Position numbers and translations under genes: made by a program
The notes under the pieces: generated by a model
What the model saw: the letters and a program-made list of their open reading frames with translations, nothing else
The model's database searches: none
What the model was told of the DNA's origin: nothing
Source: Sphaerochaetaceae bacterium
GTDB taxonomy: Bacteria; Spirochaetota; Spirochaetia; Sphaerochaetales; Sphaerochaetaceae
Reading direction: 5' to 3'
NCBI GenBank assembly: GCA_028532915.1
Contig: JAQQAI010000070.1
Location: forward strand, 16,568 to 80,567
Length of the DNA stretch: 64,000 nucleotides
In this document: piece after piece, positions 51,286 through 60,038 of the stretch
Position numbering within the stretch: position 1 is the stretch's first letter
Layout: each line of letters starts with the position of its first letter

Positions 51286-52164
51286 ATGGCCTATTGTGTT
51301 GAATGCGGAGTAAAACTTGCTCCCGGAACTACCCGATGTCCACTATGCAATCGAAAGGTCGTAGCACCGCCGCAGATCATAGGAACCAAAGAGAATGAAT
51401 TATTCCCGCCCGATAATGAACAGCCGCATAATTTCCCGTCCCCCAGACTCGATAAGAGACGGAAAGGACTTATAGAGCTTGCTTCGACTTTCATCGGAAT
51501 CGCGATAGTTACACTGGTGATCTCCGGCATAGTCCTGAAAGACTCCTTCTCTCCATGGTTTTCGATCATGTGTGTTGCTCTCGGCAGTCTATATTTCTAT
51601 ATCCTTCTGTTCGGGAAACCAGAATATGTGAGAATCTCAACACTCTTTTCAGCTAACACCTTTGTGATCCTTCTTGCTATCGACGTGTTCGACGGGTCTC
51701 TTTCCTGGTCTCCTTTTGCTGCTGCGGGTGTTTTTCTCTACTATATTCTTGCAGTCTTTCCTTTCCATAGAGGGAAGATTGCACCTTTGAAAAAAGCCGT
51801 CATCATGATCTGCGCAGTGATTGCATCTCTTTTTGTTATTGATCTGTTCGATGGAAAAGGACTGTACTGGTTTGTACCGATCGGTCTGCCGACTGTCGTC
51901 ACAGCAATCGTCTGTCTCGGACTTCTCTATCTGCGTTTTCATTTCGGCAATCCGTCGATGGGAGATCTCGTACTCTCTCTTATCCTCTGTGCATCGATCA
52001 CGACTGTCGCCGGAGATTTCTTCTCTCAGCGGCTGATCGAACATCAGAATATGTTGAGCTGGTCGAAAAGCGTGGCGATCGTTTCAGTTCTGCTGTTGCT
52101 GTTTCTCATTGCTTCGGCTACAGTGCGCAAGGTTCGGTTCTATTTCACCAACAAGGTACATTGA
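51286..52164 (+). CDS. DUF6320 family membrane protein with zinc ribbon
   Basis: A 292-residue protein. The first 25 residues hold a zinc-ribbon-like set (CVECG and CPLCN). A hydrophilic linker to about residue 60 is followed by seven or eight membrane segments to the C-terminus (residues about 65-285). AAGGAGA precedes the ATG by 6 bases. It forms an operon with the acyltransferase at 49976. The pairing is one I recognise from other anaerobes, and it suggests a membrane-lipid or cell-surface modification step, but no function is established. Confidence 0.75.
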   Translation: MAYCVECGVKLAPGTTRCPLCNRKVVAPPQIIGTKENELFPPDNEQPHNFPSPRLDKRRKGLIELASTFIGIAIVTLVISGIVLKDSFSPWFSIMCVALGSLYFYILLFGKPEYVRISTLFSANTFVILLAIDVFDGSLSWSPFAAAGVFLYYILAVFPFHRGKIAPLKKAVIMICAVIASLFVIDLFDGKGLYWFVPIGLPTVVTAIVCLGLLYLRFHFGNPSMGDLVLSLILCASITTVAGDFFSQRLIEHQNMLSWSKSVAIVSVLLLLFLIASATVRKVRFYFTNKVH

Positions 52165-52168
52165 ACGG

Positions 52169-53626
52169 CTATCTTCTCCAGAAGGTACGGGTGAAGATCG
52201 AAAAGACTGTGTAGATCTCCAGTCTTCCCGCGAGCATCATCAGCGAAAGAAACCATTTGACGTACGACGGCATAGGTCCGAAACCCGTTCCCGCAGGACC
52301 TACCGCATCCAGCCCGAGTCCGATATTTCCTACGCTTATCAGAGCGGCTGCGAACGATGAAAGAAGGTTATAGCCGGCTGATGCGACGACGATCGTCGAT
52401 ACCAGCACGAGAGCGATGTAAATGGTCACAAATCCCGCGATAGAATTGACAGTCTTCCAGGGAATCCTCTCGTTCTGGGTCTGAAGTGAGAAAATACCCT
52501 TCGGGTGCAGCAGAGATTTGATGTTAAGTACTCCCACCTTGAACATAGTGATCCATCTGGTGACTTTGATCCCTCCTCCGGTTGATCCGGCAGACCCCCC
52601 GATGAACATAACCGACATCAGCACCGCATGGGTGATAGAAGGCCACAGACCGTAGTCTGTGGTCGCATATCCTGTCGTTGTCAGTATCGATGCTACATGG
52701 AAGGCTCCGTATCTTAAGGCAGTAGGGAATGTCGCATATGTATGGCTCAATACAAGAGCGATCGTAGTGATCATAGTGGCGATGAAGAAGATCGAAAGAT
52801 AGACTCTCAATTCGATATCACTCACGACGGCCGTGAAACGGGCTCTGATAAGAGCGAAATAAAGAGAGAAATTCACCCCCGCCATTACCATGAATATTGT
52901 GACGACGACATCTACGTATGCGCTGTTGTAGAATCCGATGGAGGCATTCTTTGTTACAAACCCTCCGGTAGCGACAGTACCGAAGGTCACCGTTAGCGCA
53001 TCGTATAGAGGCAGTCCTCCCAGTCTCAGCAGAAGAGTTTCGAGAAGGGTCATTCCGAGATAGATGAGCCAGAGAATCAAGGCGGTATTCTTTATCTTCG
53101 GTGTCAGCTTGCTCTTGGTGGGGCCGACGGCCTCAGCACCGAAGAGTTGAAACCCTTCAACACCGACAAGCGGCAACAGGGCTACGAAGAGGACAACGAT
53201 TCCCATCCCTCCGAGCCAGTGAGTCAGTGATCTCCAGAAGAGGACCGAGCGGTAGGATGCTTCGATATCCGAGAGTGTGGTCAGCCCCGTGGTGGTGAAT
53301 CCGCTCATGATCTCCATGAATGCACTTGTATAATCTTTGGTGGTATGAGTAAGAAAAAGAGGAATTCCTCCGAGAGCGCTTGCTACTATCCATGTGAGGG
53401 AGACAAAAAGATACACATCCCGTATCGACAGGCTCTTCGATCTCCAATTCTTTCCTATCATGAAGATTATCGTAAGATATACGGCTATGATCGCCAGAGA
53501 GACGATGAACGCCCTGAATGCTTCCCATTCTCCCAGATACGCCGCCATGAGGGTGGGGATGAGCATGAAGATACCTATGATCCCCTGCATGGTTCCTGAT
53601 AATCGTAAAATCGGTTTCCAATTCAT
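52169..53626 (-). CDS. trkH: Potassium uptake protein TrkH
   Basis: A 485-residue channel-like membrane protein of the Trk/Ktr family, with four membrane-pore-membrane repeats. Selectivity-filter-type turns are visible in SGFTTTGLTTL, FGTVATGGFVTKN, ASILTTTGYATTDYG and SVGNIGLGLDAVG. WRSLTHWLGGMGIVVL is also typical. It imports potassium, driven and gated with TrkA, whose gene ends 12 bases upstream. It converges with the DUF6320 gene at a 4-base gap. Confidence 0.95.
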   Translation of the reverse strand: MNWKPILRLSGTMQGIIGIFMLIPTLMAAYLGEWEAFRAFIVSLAIIAVYLTIIFMIGKNWRSKSLSIRDVYLFVSLTWIVASALGGIPLFLTHTTKDYTSAFMEIMSGFTTTGLTTLSDIEASYRSVLFWRSLTHWLGGMGIVVLFVALLPLVGVEGFQLFGAEAVGPTKSKLTPKIKNTALILWLIYLGMTLLETLLLRLGGLPLYDALTVTFGTVATGGFVTKNASIGFYNSAYVDVVVTIFMVMAGVNFSLYFALIRARFTAVVSDIELRVYLSIFFIATMITTIALVLSHTYATFPTALRYGAFHVASILTTTGYATTDYGLWPSITHAVLMSVMFIGGSAGSTGGGIKVTRWITMFKVGVLNIKSLLHPKGIFSLQTQNERIPWKTVNSIAGFVTIYIALVLVSTIVVASAGYNLLSSFAAALISVGNIGLGLDAVGPAGTGFGPMPSYVKWFLSLMMLAGRLEIYTVFSIFTRTFWRR

Positions 53627-53638
53627 GAAGAAAAGCCT

Positions 53639-54988
53639 CTATGCAAAGATTTGTGAAATAAAACCGATGTTTTCCCTTCCTGCACAGACGATAAGGATAT
53701 CGCCCGGTTCGATTCTGTAGGCACCGGTGGGAATGAGATTCTTCCCTTTGGAGGTAATCCCCGCGATTACCCCTTTGTTTCTCATATTAATGTCTTTGAT
53801 CTTCTTGCCGCTGACAGCCATAGTCGAACTGATCACAAACTCGAATATCTCGAACTGACCGCCGAAAAGAGAATGAACCGAGGAAACGTGAGATCCTCTC
53901 AGATATTTCAGCAGAGAATCGACGGTCGCTTCGCTCACACTGATGACCGAATCGATACCCATGTGTGATGCAAGACGGACATAGTTGTTGTTGTTTTTGA
54001 TCAGAGCAATCGTCTTTTGGACACTGACCTGTTTGGCATAACTGGAGGTTATTACATTAAGTTCGTCATTGTCGGTGACACTGATGAGCAGGTCATAGGA
54101 CGAAAATCTTTCGTCTTCGAAGATCGATTCATCTGTGATATCGCTCTGGACCACAAGTATGTTGGGGAAAAGGTCTGCGAATGTCTGGGCAACTTGAGGA
54201 TCCTGTTCCACAAGCGTGATGTTCTTATGGAAGCCGGGCGAGAAATCTTTCAGGAGAAATCGGGCGATCTTGCTTCCTCCGACGATGATGATCTTCTTTG
54301 GAACGAGCTTTTTCTGACCGATCAGGGTAAGAAGCGTATCCTTATCGTTATCGAAAACCACAATACTCAGTATATCTCCGGGATAGATTACGGTATTTCC
54401 CGAGGGGACGATTCCGTCGCCGTGACGATTGATAGCGGCTATGACGAATTCGGTTTTGAGACTAGTTCTGCAGTTTGCGACATTCTGACGTGCGAAAGGG
54501 GAGCGGTCTCCAACATGGATGTTGTACAGAGCCATGGAGCTTTCGTTGAAGGTGACCACCACGTCATGAAAGACTCCGTGGTCGATGATGTTGAAAATGC
54601 TCTTGGCGGCTTCGGCCTCCGGATTTACGATATAGTTGATTCCCAGAACAGTGGAAGGAAGTCCTTCTTTTCCTGTGTATGTCAAATTCCTGATAGCCGC
54701 TATGGTGTTGACTTTTGTCTCGATCGTCTCAACCAGCCCGCATGCCACCAGGTTCACCTCATCGCTGTCGGTAACGGCAACAAAAGAAGAGGCCTTCTGT
54801 ACCTCAGCCTCTTTCAGCTTCTCAATATCGGTTCCAGATCCTATCACAACCATGCAGTCGAGTTTGTTCTGAATCTCTTTTGCACGTTTGGGATCAGATT
54901 CGATGATGACGACATCTCTCTTTTCCTGGATGAGATGGCGTGCAAGCAAAGTGCCCCGTTTCCCGGCACCGAGTATTACATCTTTCAT
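53639..54988 (-). CDS. trkA: Trk system potassium uptake regulator TrkA
   Basis: A 449-residue cytosolic regulator with two RCK repeats. Each has a Rossmann NAD-binding domain (ILGAGKRGTLLARHLI at residues 5-20; IIVGGSKIARFLL at about 234) followed by a TrkA-C ligand domain; the C-terminal one ends with GITSKGKNLIPTGAYRIEPGD-like sequence. It gates TrkH in response to NAD(H)/ATP. The start is secure because the first Rossmann strand begins at residue 3. There is no ribosome site; the promoter at 54995-55023 predicts transcription to start at or next to the ATG, so the mRNA is probably leaderless. Confidence 0.95.
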   Translation of the reverse strand: MKDVILGAGKRGTLLARHLIQEKRDVVIIESDPKRAKEIQNKLDCMVVIGSGTDIEKLKEAEVQKASSFVAVTDSDEVNLVACGLVETIETKVNTIAAIRNLTYTGKEGLPSTVLGINYIVNPEAEAAKSIFNIIDHGVFHDVVVTFNESSMALYNIHVGDRSPFARQNVANCRTSLKTEFVIAAINRHGDGIVPSGNTVIYPGDILSIVVFDNDKDTLLTLIGQKKLVPKKIIIVGGSKIARFLLKDFSPGFHKNITLVEQDPQVAQTFADLFPNILVVQSDITDESIFEDERFSSYDLLISVTDNDELNVITSSYAKQVSVQKTIALIKNNNNYVRLASHMGIDSVISVSEATVDSLLKYLRGSHVSSVHSLFGGQFEIFEFVISSTMAVSGKKIKDINMRNKGVIAGITSKGKNLIPTGAYRIEPGDILIVCAGRENIGFISQIFA

Positions 54989-54994
54989 GAGGTT

Positions 54995-55023
54995 ATCATA
55001 GTTGACCTACCCGGTTATGACAA
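54995..55023 (-). promoter_or_regulatory. Promoter of trkA-trkH (leaderless arrangement)
   Basis: TTGTCA (55018-55023), 17 bases, TATGAT (54995-55000) on the minus strand. Only six bases separate the -10 box from the A of the trkA ATG. Confidence 0.7.
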
Positions 55024-55046
55024 GGGTTTCACCTCTAATTTTGAAG

Positions 55047-55077
55047 GAGGGACTGCGGCTTTGCAGCCCGGTCCCTC
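55047..55077 (-). terminator. Stem-loop terminator after the nucleoside-type importer operon
   Basis: GAGGGAC and GTCCCTC form the outer stem, with GGC/GCC inside. No long T tract follows on the minus strand (CTTCAAAATT), so strength is uncertain. Confidence 0.5.
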
Positions 55078-55082
55078 TGTAA

Positions 55083-56051
55083 TTATTTGTCGTCTATAGC
55101 GAACGGCGTTCCCAGCGCCGAAGGAGCCGAGAAAGATCCCTTCTTGTTCTGATTCAGAATCGTCATGATAGAGAGCGTGAAGAAGGTGATAAGGTAGGGA
55201 GCAAACGCCAGAAACTGGGTCGGGATCACCATTTTTATTCCGGCTGCCTGTAAAGAGAACTGCAGCGAGGTGATACCTCCGAAGACCAGAGTCCCGATCA
55301 CGGCTCTGCCCGGATTCCATGTGGCGAAGATGACCAGCGCGATTACGATCCATCCTTTCCCGCCTGTCATTCCGTCGTTCCAGCTCGGTGTGAATGAAAG
55401 CGATAGGCATGCACCTCCGAGACCTGCGAGCATTCCTCCGATTGTCGTATAGATATACCGGATCTTCGGGACATTGAGCCCCATGGCCGCAGCGGTTCTG
55501 GGAGATTCTCCCACGGACCTCACTGCAAGACCATGTTTTGTCTTGTACATGAAGAACCAGCTGAACGGAAGAAGAAGATAGAGGAAATAGGTCAGGATGC
55601 TCACATCGAACAGCGCCCCGAGGACCGGTATCTTATGTAGAAAAGGTATAGCGATATTCTCGAACTTCGAGGTGAGATTCATACCGACAAGATTGTAGTT
55701 GTTGGAAGCAGGACCGAGTCTCTGTCCCAGAAAGTTGGCCAGTCCTGTACCGAACATCGTGATCGCCAGACCGCTTACAACCTGATTCGCTCTCATGGTG
55801 ATACACAAGAATGCATGTATCAGACTGAGCAGGCCTCCTGTGAGCATCGCGATGACTATTCCGAAATAAAGATTTCCCGAAGCGAGAGCTGTAGCAAACC
55901 CGCTTAAGGCACCCATGAGCATGATACCTTCCATTCCGAGGTTGAGCACACCGGATTTCTGAGTAAAGATCTCTCCGACGGTAGCATAGGTAAGACTTGT
56001 TCCCATTGCGATTGTCGCAGCTAGTAATTTTGTGATGAAATCAAGGTTCAT
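55083..56051 (-). CDS. ABC transporter permease, nucleoside/BMP type (second subunit)
   Basis: A 322-residue membrane protein with about eight to ten segments. Family blocks include GEIFTQKSGVLNLGMEGIMLMGA (residues about 27-49), ANQVVSGLAITMFGTGL and SVGESPRTAAAMGLNV. It pairs with the permease at 56048, with which it overlaps by 4 bases. Together with the ATPase and the BMP-type binding protein it forms a purine/pyrimidine-nucleoside-type importer. Related systems also take up simple sugars, so the ligand is a family inference. Confidence 0.92.
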   Translation of the reverse strand: MNLDFITKLLAATIAMGTSLTYATVGEIFTQKSGVLNLGMEGIMLMGALSGFATALASGNLYFGIVIAMLTGGLLSLIHAFLCITMRANQVVSGLAITMFGTGLANFLGQRLGPASNNYNLVGMNLTSKFENIAIPFLHKIPVLGALFDVSILTYFLYLLLPFSWFFMYKTKHGLAVRSVGESPRTAAAMGLNVPKIRYIYTTIGGMLAGLGGACLSLSFTPSWNDGMTGGKGWIVIALVIFATWNPGRAVIGTLVFGGITSLQFSLQAAGIKMVIPTQFLAFAPYLITFFTLSIMTILNQNKKGSFSAPSALGTPFAIDDK

Positions 56052-57109
56052 TTTGCAGCCTCCTTACGAATCACGATAAGCCGGTATTCATTGAATATCG
56101 ATCCGGCAAGCAGAGGGATGAGAACCAGTCCCTGTAAGACTTCTCCCATGGACTCGGGAAGTTTCATCGCTATCTGAAGGGCGGCTGCCCCTGTAGTCAG
56201 TGACGCCATGACGATAGCAACGACGATTGATGCGAAGGGGTTCAGATGGGCCATCCATGCGATGATGATCCCTGTGAACCCATATCCCGAGTTGACCCCT
56301 TTTGTCAGCCTGTGAGCTATAGCCGCGGTGTTTATCGAACCGGCCAGACCCGCGATAGCTCCGGATACCAGCAGTGCGAGAATGATATTGCGTCTGATTG
56401 AGACCCCCTGGTATTTTGCTGCAGTAGGGTTCTTTCCGATCATGTTCAGTTCGAATCCCCAACGGGTCTTGTACTGAACGAACCAGAGTATCACAACCAG
56501 TACCAGTGCTATAAACAAACCTCCATGAATTTTACCCCAGACAGTGGAGAATGCTGCACTGTCGGGAAATACCGGAGTTCCCAGATTTCCTAAAGGAGCC
56601 TTCCATGCTTTGATATACAGATATTCGGCAAATCCGATGGCCACATAGTTGAGCATGAGAGTCGTCAAGGTCTCGTCAACCGACCATTGGGCTTTGAGTA
56701 CTCCCGGAATCCCGGCCCAGAGAGCTCCCAATATCATACCGACGACCAGACCGACAGGAAGAAGCATAGCATCGGGAACAAATGTCCAGAACTGCATGAC
56801 CCAGGTGATTCCTATGGCACCCCAGACATACTGTCCTTCCGCTCCGATGTTCCAGAATCTCAATCTGAAAGCTATTCCTACCGACAGTCCGCACAGAAGA
56901 AGAGGAATCGCCTCTACGATCGTATACTGGAGTCTTCGTGCGTTACCGAAGGCACCCCTCGCCATTGCCGCATATGCCTCGAAAGGATTCGCCTTGGATG
57001 CCACCAGAACGATAGCCCCGAGGAGAAGCGAGACGATGAAGGAGATGAGGGGGACCATGAAGGCTATGGAGTTCGATTTTTTATCTCTTTTTTCAAGTGC
57101 CAGTCTCAT
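56048..57109 (-). CDS. ABC transporter permease, nucleoside/BMP type (first subunit)
   Basis: A 353-residue permease. Blocks typical of the family: IVEAIPLLLCGLSVGIAFRL, WNIGAEGQYVWGAI, DETLTTLMLNYVA, and the EAA-like MIGKNPTAAKYQGVSIRRNI. About nine membrane segments are predicted. Its start overlaps the ATPase gene end by 4 bases, and its end overlaps the second permease by 4, so the three are translationally coupled. Confidence 0.92.
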   Translation of the reverse strand: MRLALEKRDKKSNSIAFMVPLISFIVSLLLGAIVLVASKANPFEAYAAMARGAFGNARRLQYTIVEAIPLLLCGLSVGIAFRLRFWNIGAEGQYVWGAIGITWVMQFWTFVPDAMLLPVGLVVGMILGALWAGIPGVLKAQWSVDETLTTLMLNYVAIGFAEYLYIKAWKAPLGNLGTPVFPDSAAFSTVWGKIHGGLFIALVLVVILWFVQYKTRWGFELNMIGKNPTAAKYQGVSIRRNIILALLVSGAIAGLAGSINTAAIAHRLTKGVNSGYGFTGIIIAWMAHLNPFASIVVAIVMASLTTGAAALQIAMKLPESMGEVLQGLVLIPLLAGSIFNEYRLIVIRKEAAK

Positions 57110-58638
57110 GCTTTACCTCCAAAACCTGCCATCATCAATCCCAATTCTTCGGTATTTGTCTCTTTGACATCTTTTATACCCATGATCTTTCCTTCAAACA
57201 TTACGGCAATCCGGTCGGCGACCATCTGAAGTTCCTCCAGCTCCTCCGACACGAGAAGAACTGCGTTTCCGCTGTCCCGCTGTGCAATAAGATTCTGACG
57301 CACCGCTTCGGTAGCTCCGACATCGAGACCTCTGGAGGGATAGACTGCTATGAGAATCCCGCCGCACGAATCGATTTCTCTTGCCAGAATAGTCTTCTGG
57401 ATATTCCCTCCCGAGAGGAATTTGACCGAAGTGTCCTGATTCGGTGTCTTGATGACGAACCTGTTGATCAGACGGTCTGCAAAAGTCCGGAGCAGCGACC
57501 GTTTCACCACGGGTCCGTGACTGATTTCCTGGGTCCGGTATTTTTTCATAGCGAGATTATCACCGACACTCATATCTCCGACAACACCCATCGCCCCTCT
57601 GTCTGCCGGAATATGTGAAACCCCGGCTCTGATCACAGAAAGCGGTGATGCATTGGTCATATCCTTTCCGTCGATAAGGACTCTGCCTTCAGGGACTTTA
57701 AGCAATCCCGTGATGACTTCGGTAAGCTGAGTCTGACCGTTCCCGGCTACTCCTGCGACGCCGAGGATCTCCCCCCTGCGGATTTCCAGAGAGACATCAT
57801 CAAGAAACGGTCTTGATCCGTTAGGGTTGTCGACAGTGACATGATCGAGCGCGAGTCTCGGTTCACCCGGATTGAATGCACAACGGTCGAGAGTGAACAG
57901 CACATCGCGTCCGACCATCATATTGGCAAGATCTTTCGGGGTTACCGATGCTGTATCACAGATATTGACGGTTTTTCCCCGCCTCAGAACCTGTACTTTA
58001 TCAGAGAATGCGATGACTTCGTCCATCTTGTGAGTGATGAATATGGCCGATTTACCCTCGGAGAGCATTTTTTTGATGATTTTGTTCAGGTCTCTCGATT
58101 CACCCGGTGTGAGAACTGCGGTCGGTTCGTCCAGAATAAGAATATCAGCACCGCGGTAGACGAGTTTGAGAATCTCGACACGCTGCTGTTCACCTACGCT
58201 GAGGTCATGAACGATCGCATCAGGGTCGACCTTCAGTCCGTACTGACTGCTCAATTCGATGATACGTTTCCGTATCTGGTCAATTTTGGGGACAAAAGGA
58301 AGATCCTTCAGACCAAGTACAATATTTTCCAGAACACTCATATTTCCTACCAGCATGAATTCCTGGTGGACCATTCCGATTCCTAATGCCATCGAATCCT
58401 GAGGACTCTGGATATCCTGCAGTTCACCTCTGATATAAATAGAGCCGCTGTCGGGGCGGTAGAGCCCGACAAGCATGTTCATCAGAGTGCTCTTGCCTGC
58501 ACCGTTTTCGCCGAGAAGTGCAAGAACCTGACCCGGATAAAGCTCCAGTGAAACATCATCACTCGCAAGCACTCCCGGAAAATGCTTTGTGATATGCTGC
58601 ATGTTTACAACTGCAACATCGGTTTTTTCTCTTTCCAT
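57106..58638 (-). CDS. ABC transporter ATP-binding protein, nucleoside/BMP type
   Basis: A 510-residue double ATPase cassette. First: GENGAGKSTLMNMLVGLY, LSVGEQQRVEILKLV, ILILDEPTAVLTPGE. Second: GVAGNGQTQLTEVI, FLSGGNIQKTILAREI. The start is set at 58638; the frame could be opened to 58794, but that extension runs through the terminator at 58682-58714 and into the binding-protein gene. AAAGG lies about 10 bases before the ATG. It drives the importer formed with the two permeases. Confidence 0.93.
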   Translation of the reverse strand: MEREKTDVAVVNMQHITKHFPGVLASDDVSLELYPGQVLALLGENGAGKSTLMNMLVGLYRPDSGSIYIRGELQDIQSPQDSMALGIGMVHQEFMLVGNMSVLENIVLGLKDLPFVPKIDQIRKRIIELSSQYGLKVDPDAIVHDLSVGEQQRVEILKLVYRGADILILDEPTAVLTPGESRDLNKIIKKMLSEGKSAIFITHKMDEVIAFSDKVQVLRRGKTVNICDTASVTPKDLANMMVGRDVLFTLDRCAFNPGEPRLALDHVTVDNPNGSRPFLDDVSLEIRRGEILGVAGVAGNGQTQLTEVITGLLKVPEGRVLIDGKDMTNASPLSVIRAGVSHIPADRGAMGVVGDMSVGDNLAMKKYRTQEISHGPVVKRSLLRTFADRLINRFVIKTPNQDTSVKFLSGGNIQKTILAREIDSCGGILIAVYPSRGLDVGATEAVRQNLIAQRDSGNAVLLVSEELEELQMVADRIAVMFEGKIMGIKDVKETNTEELGLMMAGFGGKA

Positions 58639-58681
58639 CTGTATATTGCCTTTATATCTTAAGATTTTTTTCTGAGCAATT

Positions 58682-58714
58682 AAAAAATGGGCAGACAAGA
58701 GAGTCTGCCCATTT
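58682..58714 (-). terminator. Internal terminator/attenuator after the BMP-type binding protein gene
   Basis: On the minus strand AAATGGGCAGAC, six-base loop, GTCTGCCCATTT: a perfect 12-bp stem running into a T tract. It lies between the binding-protein and ATPase genes of one operon, so partial readthrough is expected. Confidence 0.85.
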
Positions 58715-58732
58715 GAGCGTATGCAAATAGAA

Positions 58733-59827
58733 CTAATTCGTTGAGCCGATGACTCCTTCGACGAACCATCCCATGGAAAGCATGTCGGCATCACTCATCT
58801 TTTCGCCGGCTGCCTGACGTACATTTCCTTCGTTATCTTTGATTTCTCCCCAGAAAACATCCATTTCACCGGCAGCGATCATATCTTTTGCTGCTTCGAC
58901 CTGTGCGACGAAGTCTGCAGGAACAAGAGGGCTGACAGGTGAGAGGCTGATCATATCATCCTCCAGACCGCCCCAGTATGACTGGGTTTCCCATGTGCCG
59001 TCCATAGCTGCCTGAATTTCGGGGATCATGTAGTTGCCCCAGTCCCACATCGGTGAGACAAGAACATTGTCGCTTTCTGTGATTGCTCTGAAGTCTGCAT
59101 TATAGCCGATTGCATATTTGCCTTCAGCAATGGCAGCCTTTGCAGGTTCAGTGGTATCCTGATGCTGTGCGACCACATCGACACCCTGGTCGAGCAATGC
59201 CATGGCTCCCTGTCTTTCGAGACTCGGATCAAACCATGTGTTCGTCCACACGACAGTAACCGTCGCGTCAGGATTAACTGCTCTTGCACCCAAGGTAAAA
59301 GCATTGATTCCCCGGATAACTTCAGGAATCGCAAAAGCTCCCACATAACCGAGTTTTCCGGTAGGACTCATTTTTCCTGCGATCATACCTGAAAGATAAC
59401 GCATCTGGTACATTCTTCCGAAGTAATTCGACATGTTCTCGTTTGACAGATATCCCGAGCAGTGCTCGAAATAGACATCAGGATTCTCTTTAGCTACCTG
59501 AAGAACATAGTCCTGATAGTTGTATGAGTTTGCGAAGATTATCTTGCAACCTTCATCAACAAGCTGCTCGAGTGCCCGTGCAGCACTGTCATTTTCAGGG
59601 ACATTTTCCATTCTGATGACTTCTATTTTGTCGCCAAAATACTCTTCTGCCGCTTTAGTGCCCATATCGTGCATATAGGAATACCCGAAATCTCCGGGTG
59701 AGCTGACATAGATGACTCCGACTTTGAACGGTGCATCAGTTTCTTCGCTCATCTCCGTCTGACCCTGAGCAAACGCCGATACCGTGATTACAAGTAACAA
59801 CACCAGTAATACAGAAAGTTTTTTCAT
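58733..59827 (-). CDS. BMP-family ABC transporter substrate-binding protein
   Basis: A 364-residue exported protein. The signal peptide ends SAFA before QGQTE, without a lipobox cysteine, unlike the lipidated BmpA of Borrelia. The mature domain shows FKVGVIYVSSPGDFGYSYMH, ALEQLVDEGCKIIFANSY, GKLGYVGAFAIPEVIRGINAF and VDVVAQHQDTTEPAKAA, as in the BMP/PnrA family that binds purine nucleosides. The ATG at 59827 follows AAGGAG by 7 bases. Being first in the operon and followed by an attenuator, it should be the most abundant product. Confidence 0.92.
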   Translation of the reverse strand: MKKLSVLLVLLLVITVSAFAQGQTEMSEETDAPFKVGVIYVSSPGDFGYSYMHDMGTKAAEEYFGDKIEVIRMENVPENDSAARALEQLVDEGCKIIFANSYNYQDYVLQVAKENPDVYFEHCSGYLSNENMSNYFGRMYQMRYLSGMIAGKMSPTGKLGYVGAFAIPEVIRGINAFTLGARAVNPDATVTVVWTNTWFDPSLERQGAMALLDQGVDVVAQHQDTTEPAKAAIAEGKYAIGYNADFRAITESDNVLVSPMWDWGNYMIPEIQAAMDGTWETQSYWGGLEDDMISLSPVSPLVPADFVAQVEAAKDMIAAGEMDVFWGEIKDNEGNVRQAAGEKMSDADMLSMGWFVEGVIGSTN

Positions 59828-59878
59828 ACCACTACTCCTTATGATATTATCGTGAGGCTTTACCTTCACGAAGCAAAG

Positions 59879-59906
59879 TTTATGCTATAAGCACAATGGG
59901 TGTCAA
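59879..59906 (-). promoter_or_regulatory. Promoter of the BMP/nucleoside importer operon
   Basis: TTGACA (59901-59906), 16 bases, CATAAA (59879-59884) on the minus strand. A small hairpin (CGTGAGG/CTTCACG, 59851-59870) lies in the leader. Confidence 0.55.
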
Positions 59907-60038
59907 ATAGATAATTGCATATATATACCTAAAAATCGTTCTTAGTGCATAATGATTCTTCAAATCATGCTTTACTTGATAAACAGAAACATGATACTTT
60001 TTGGGATGTAATTTGTTTACATTAAAAGTAGGTAATCT

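Noticed and set aside
54017..55099. A 360-codon open frame on the plus strand opposite trkA
   Set aside because: It is entirely antisense to a clear two-RCK-domain TrkA, has no recognisable domain, and also runs through the trkA promoter. It is a codon-bias shadow.
58639..58794. N-terminal extension of the ATPase gene to 58794
   Set aside because: It would be translated from across the terminator stem and out of the binding-protein gene. The ATPase domain starts after 58638.
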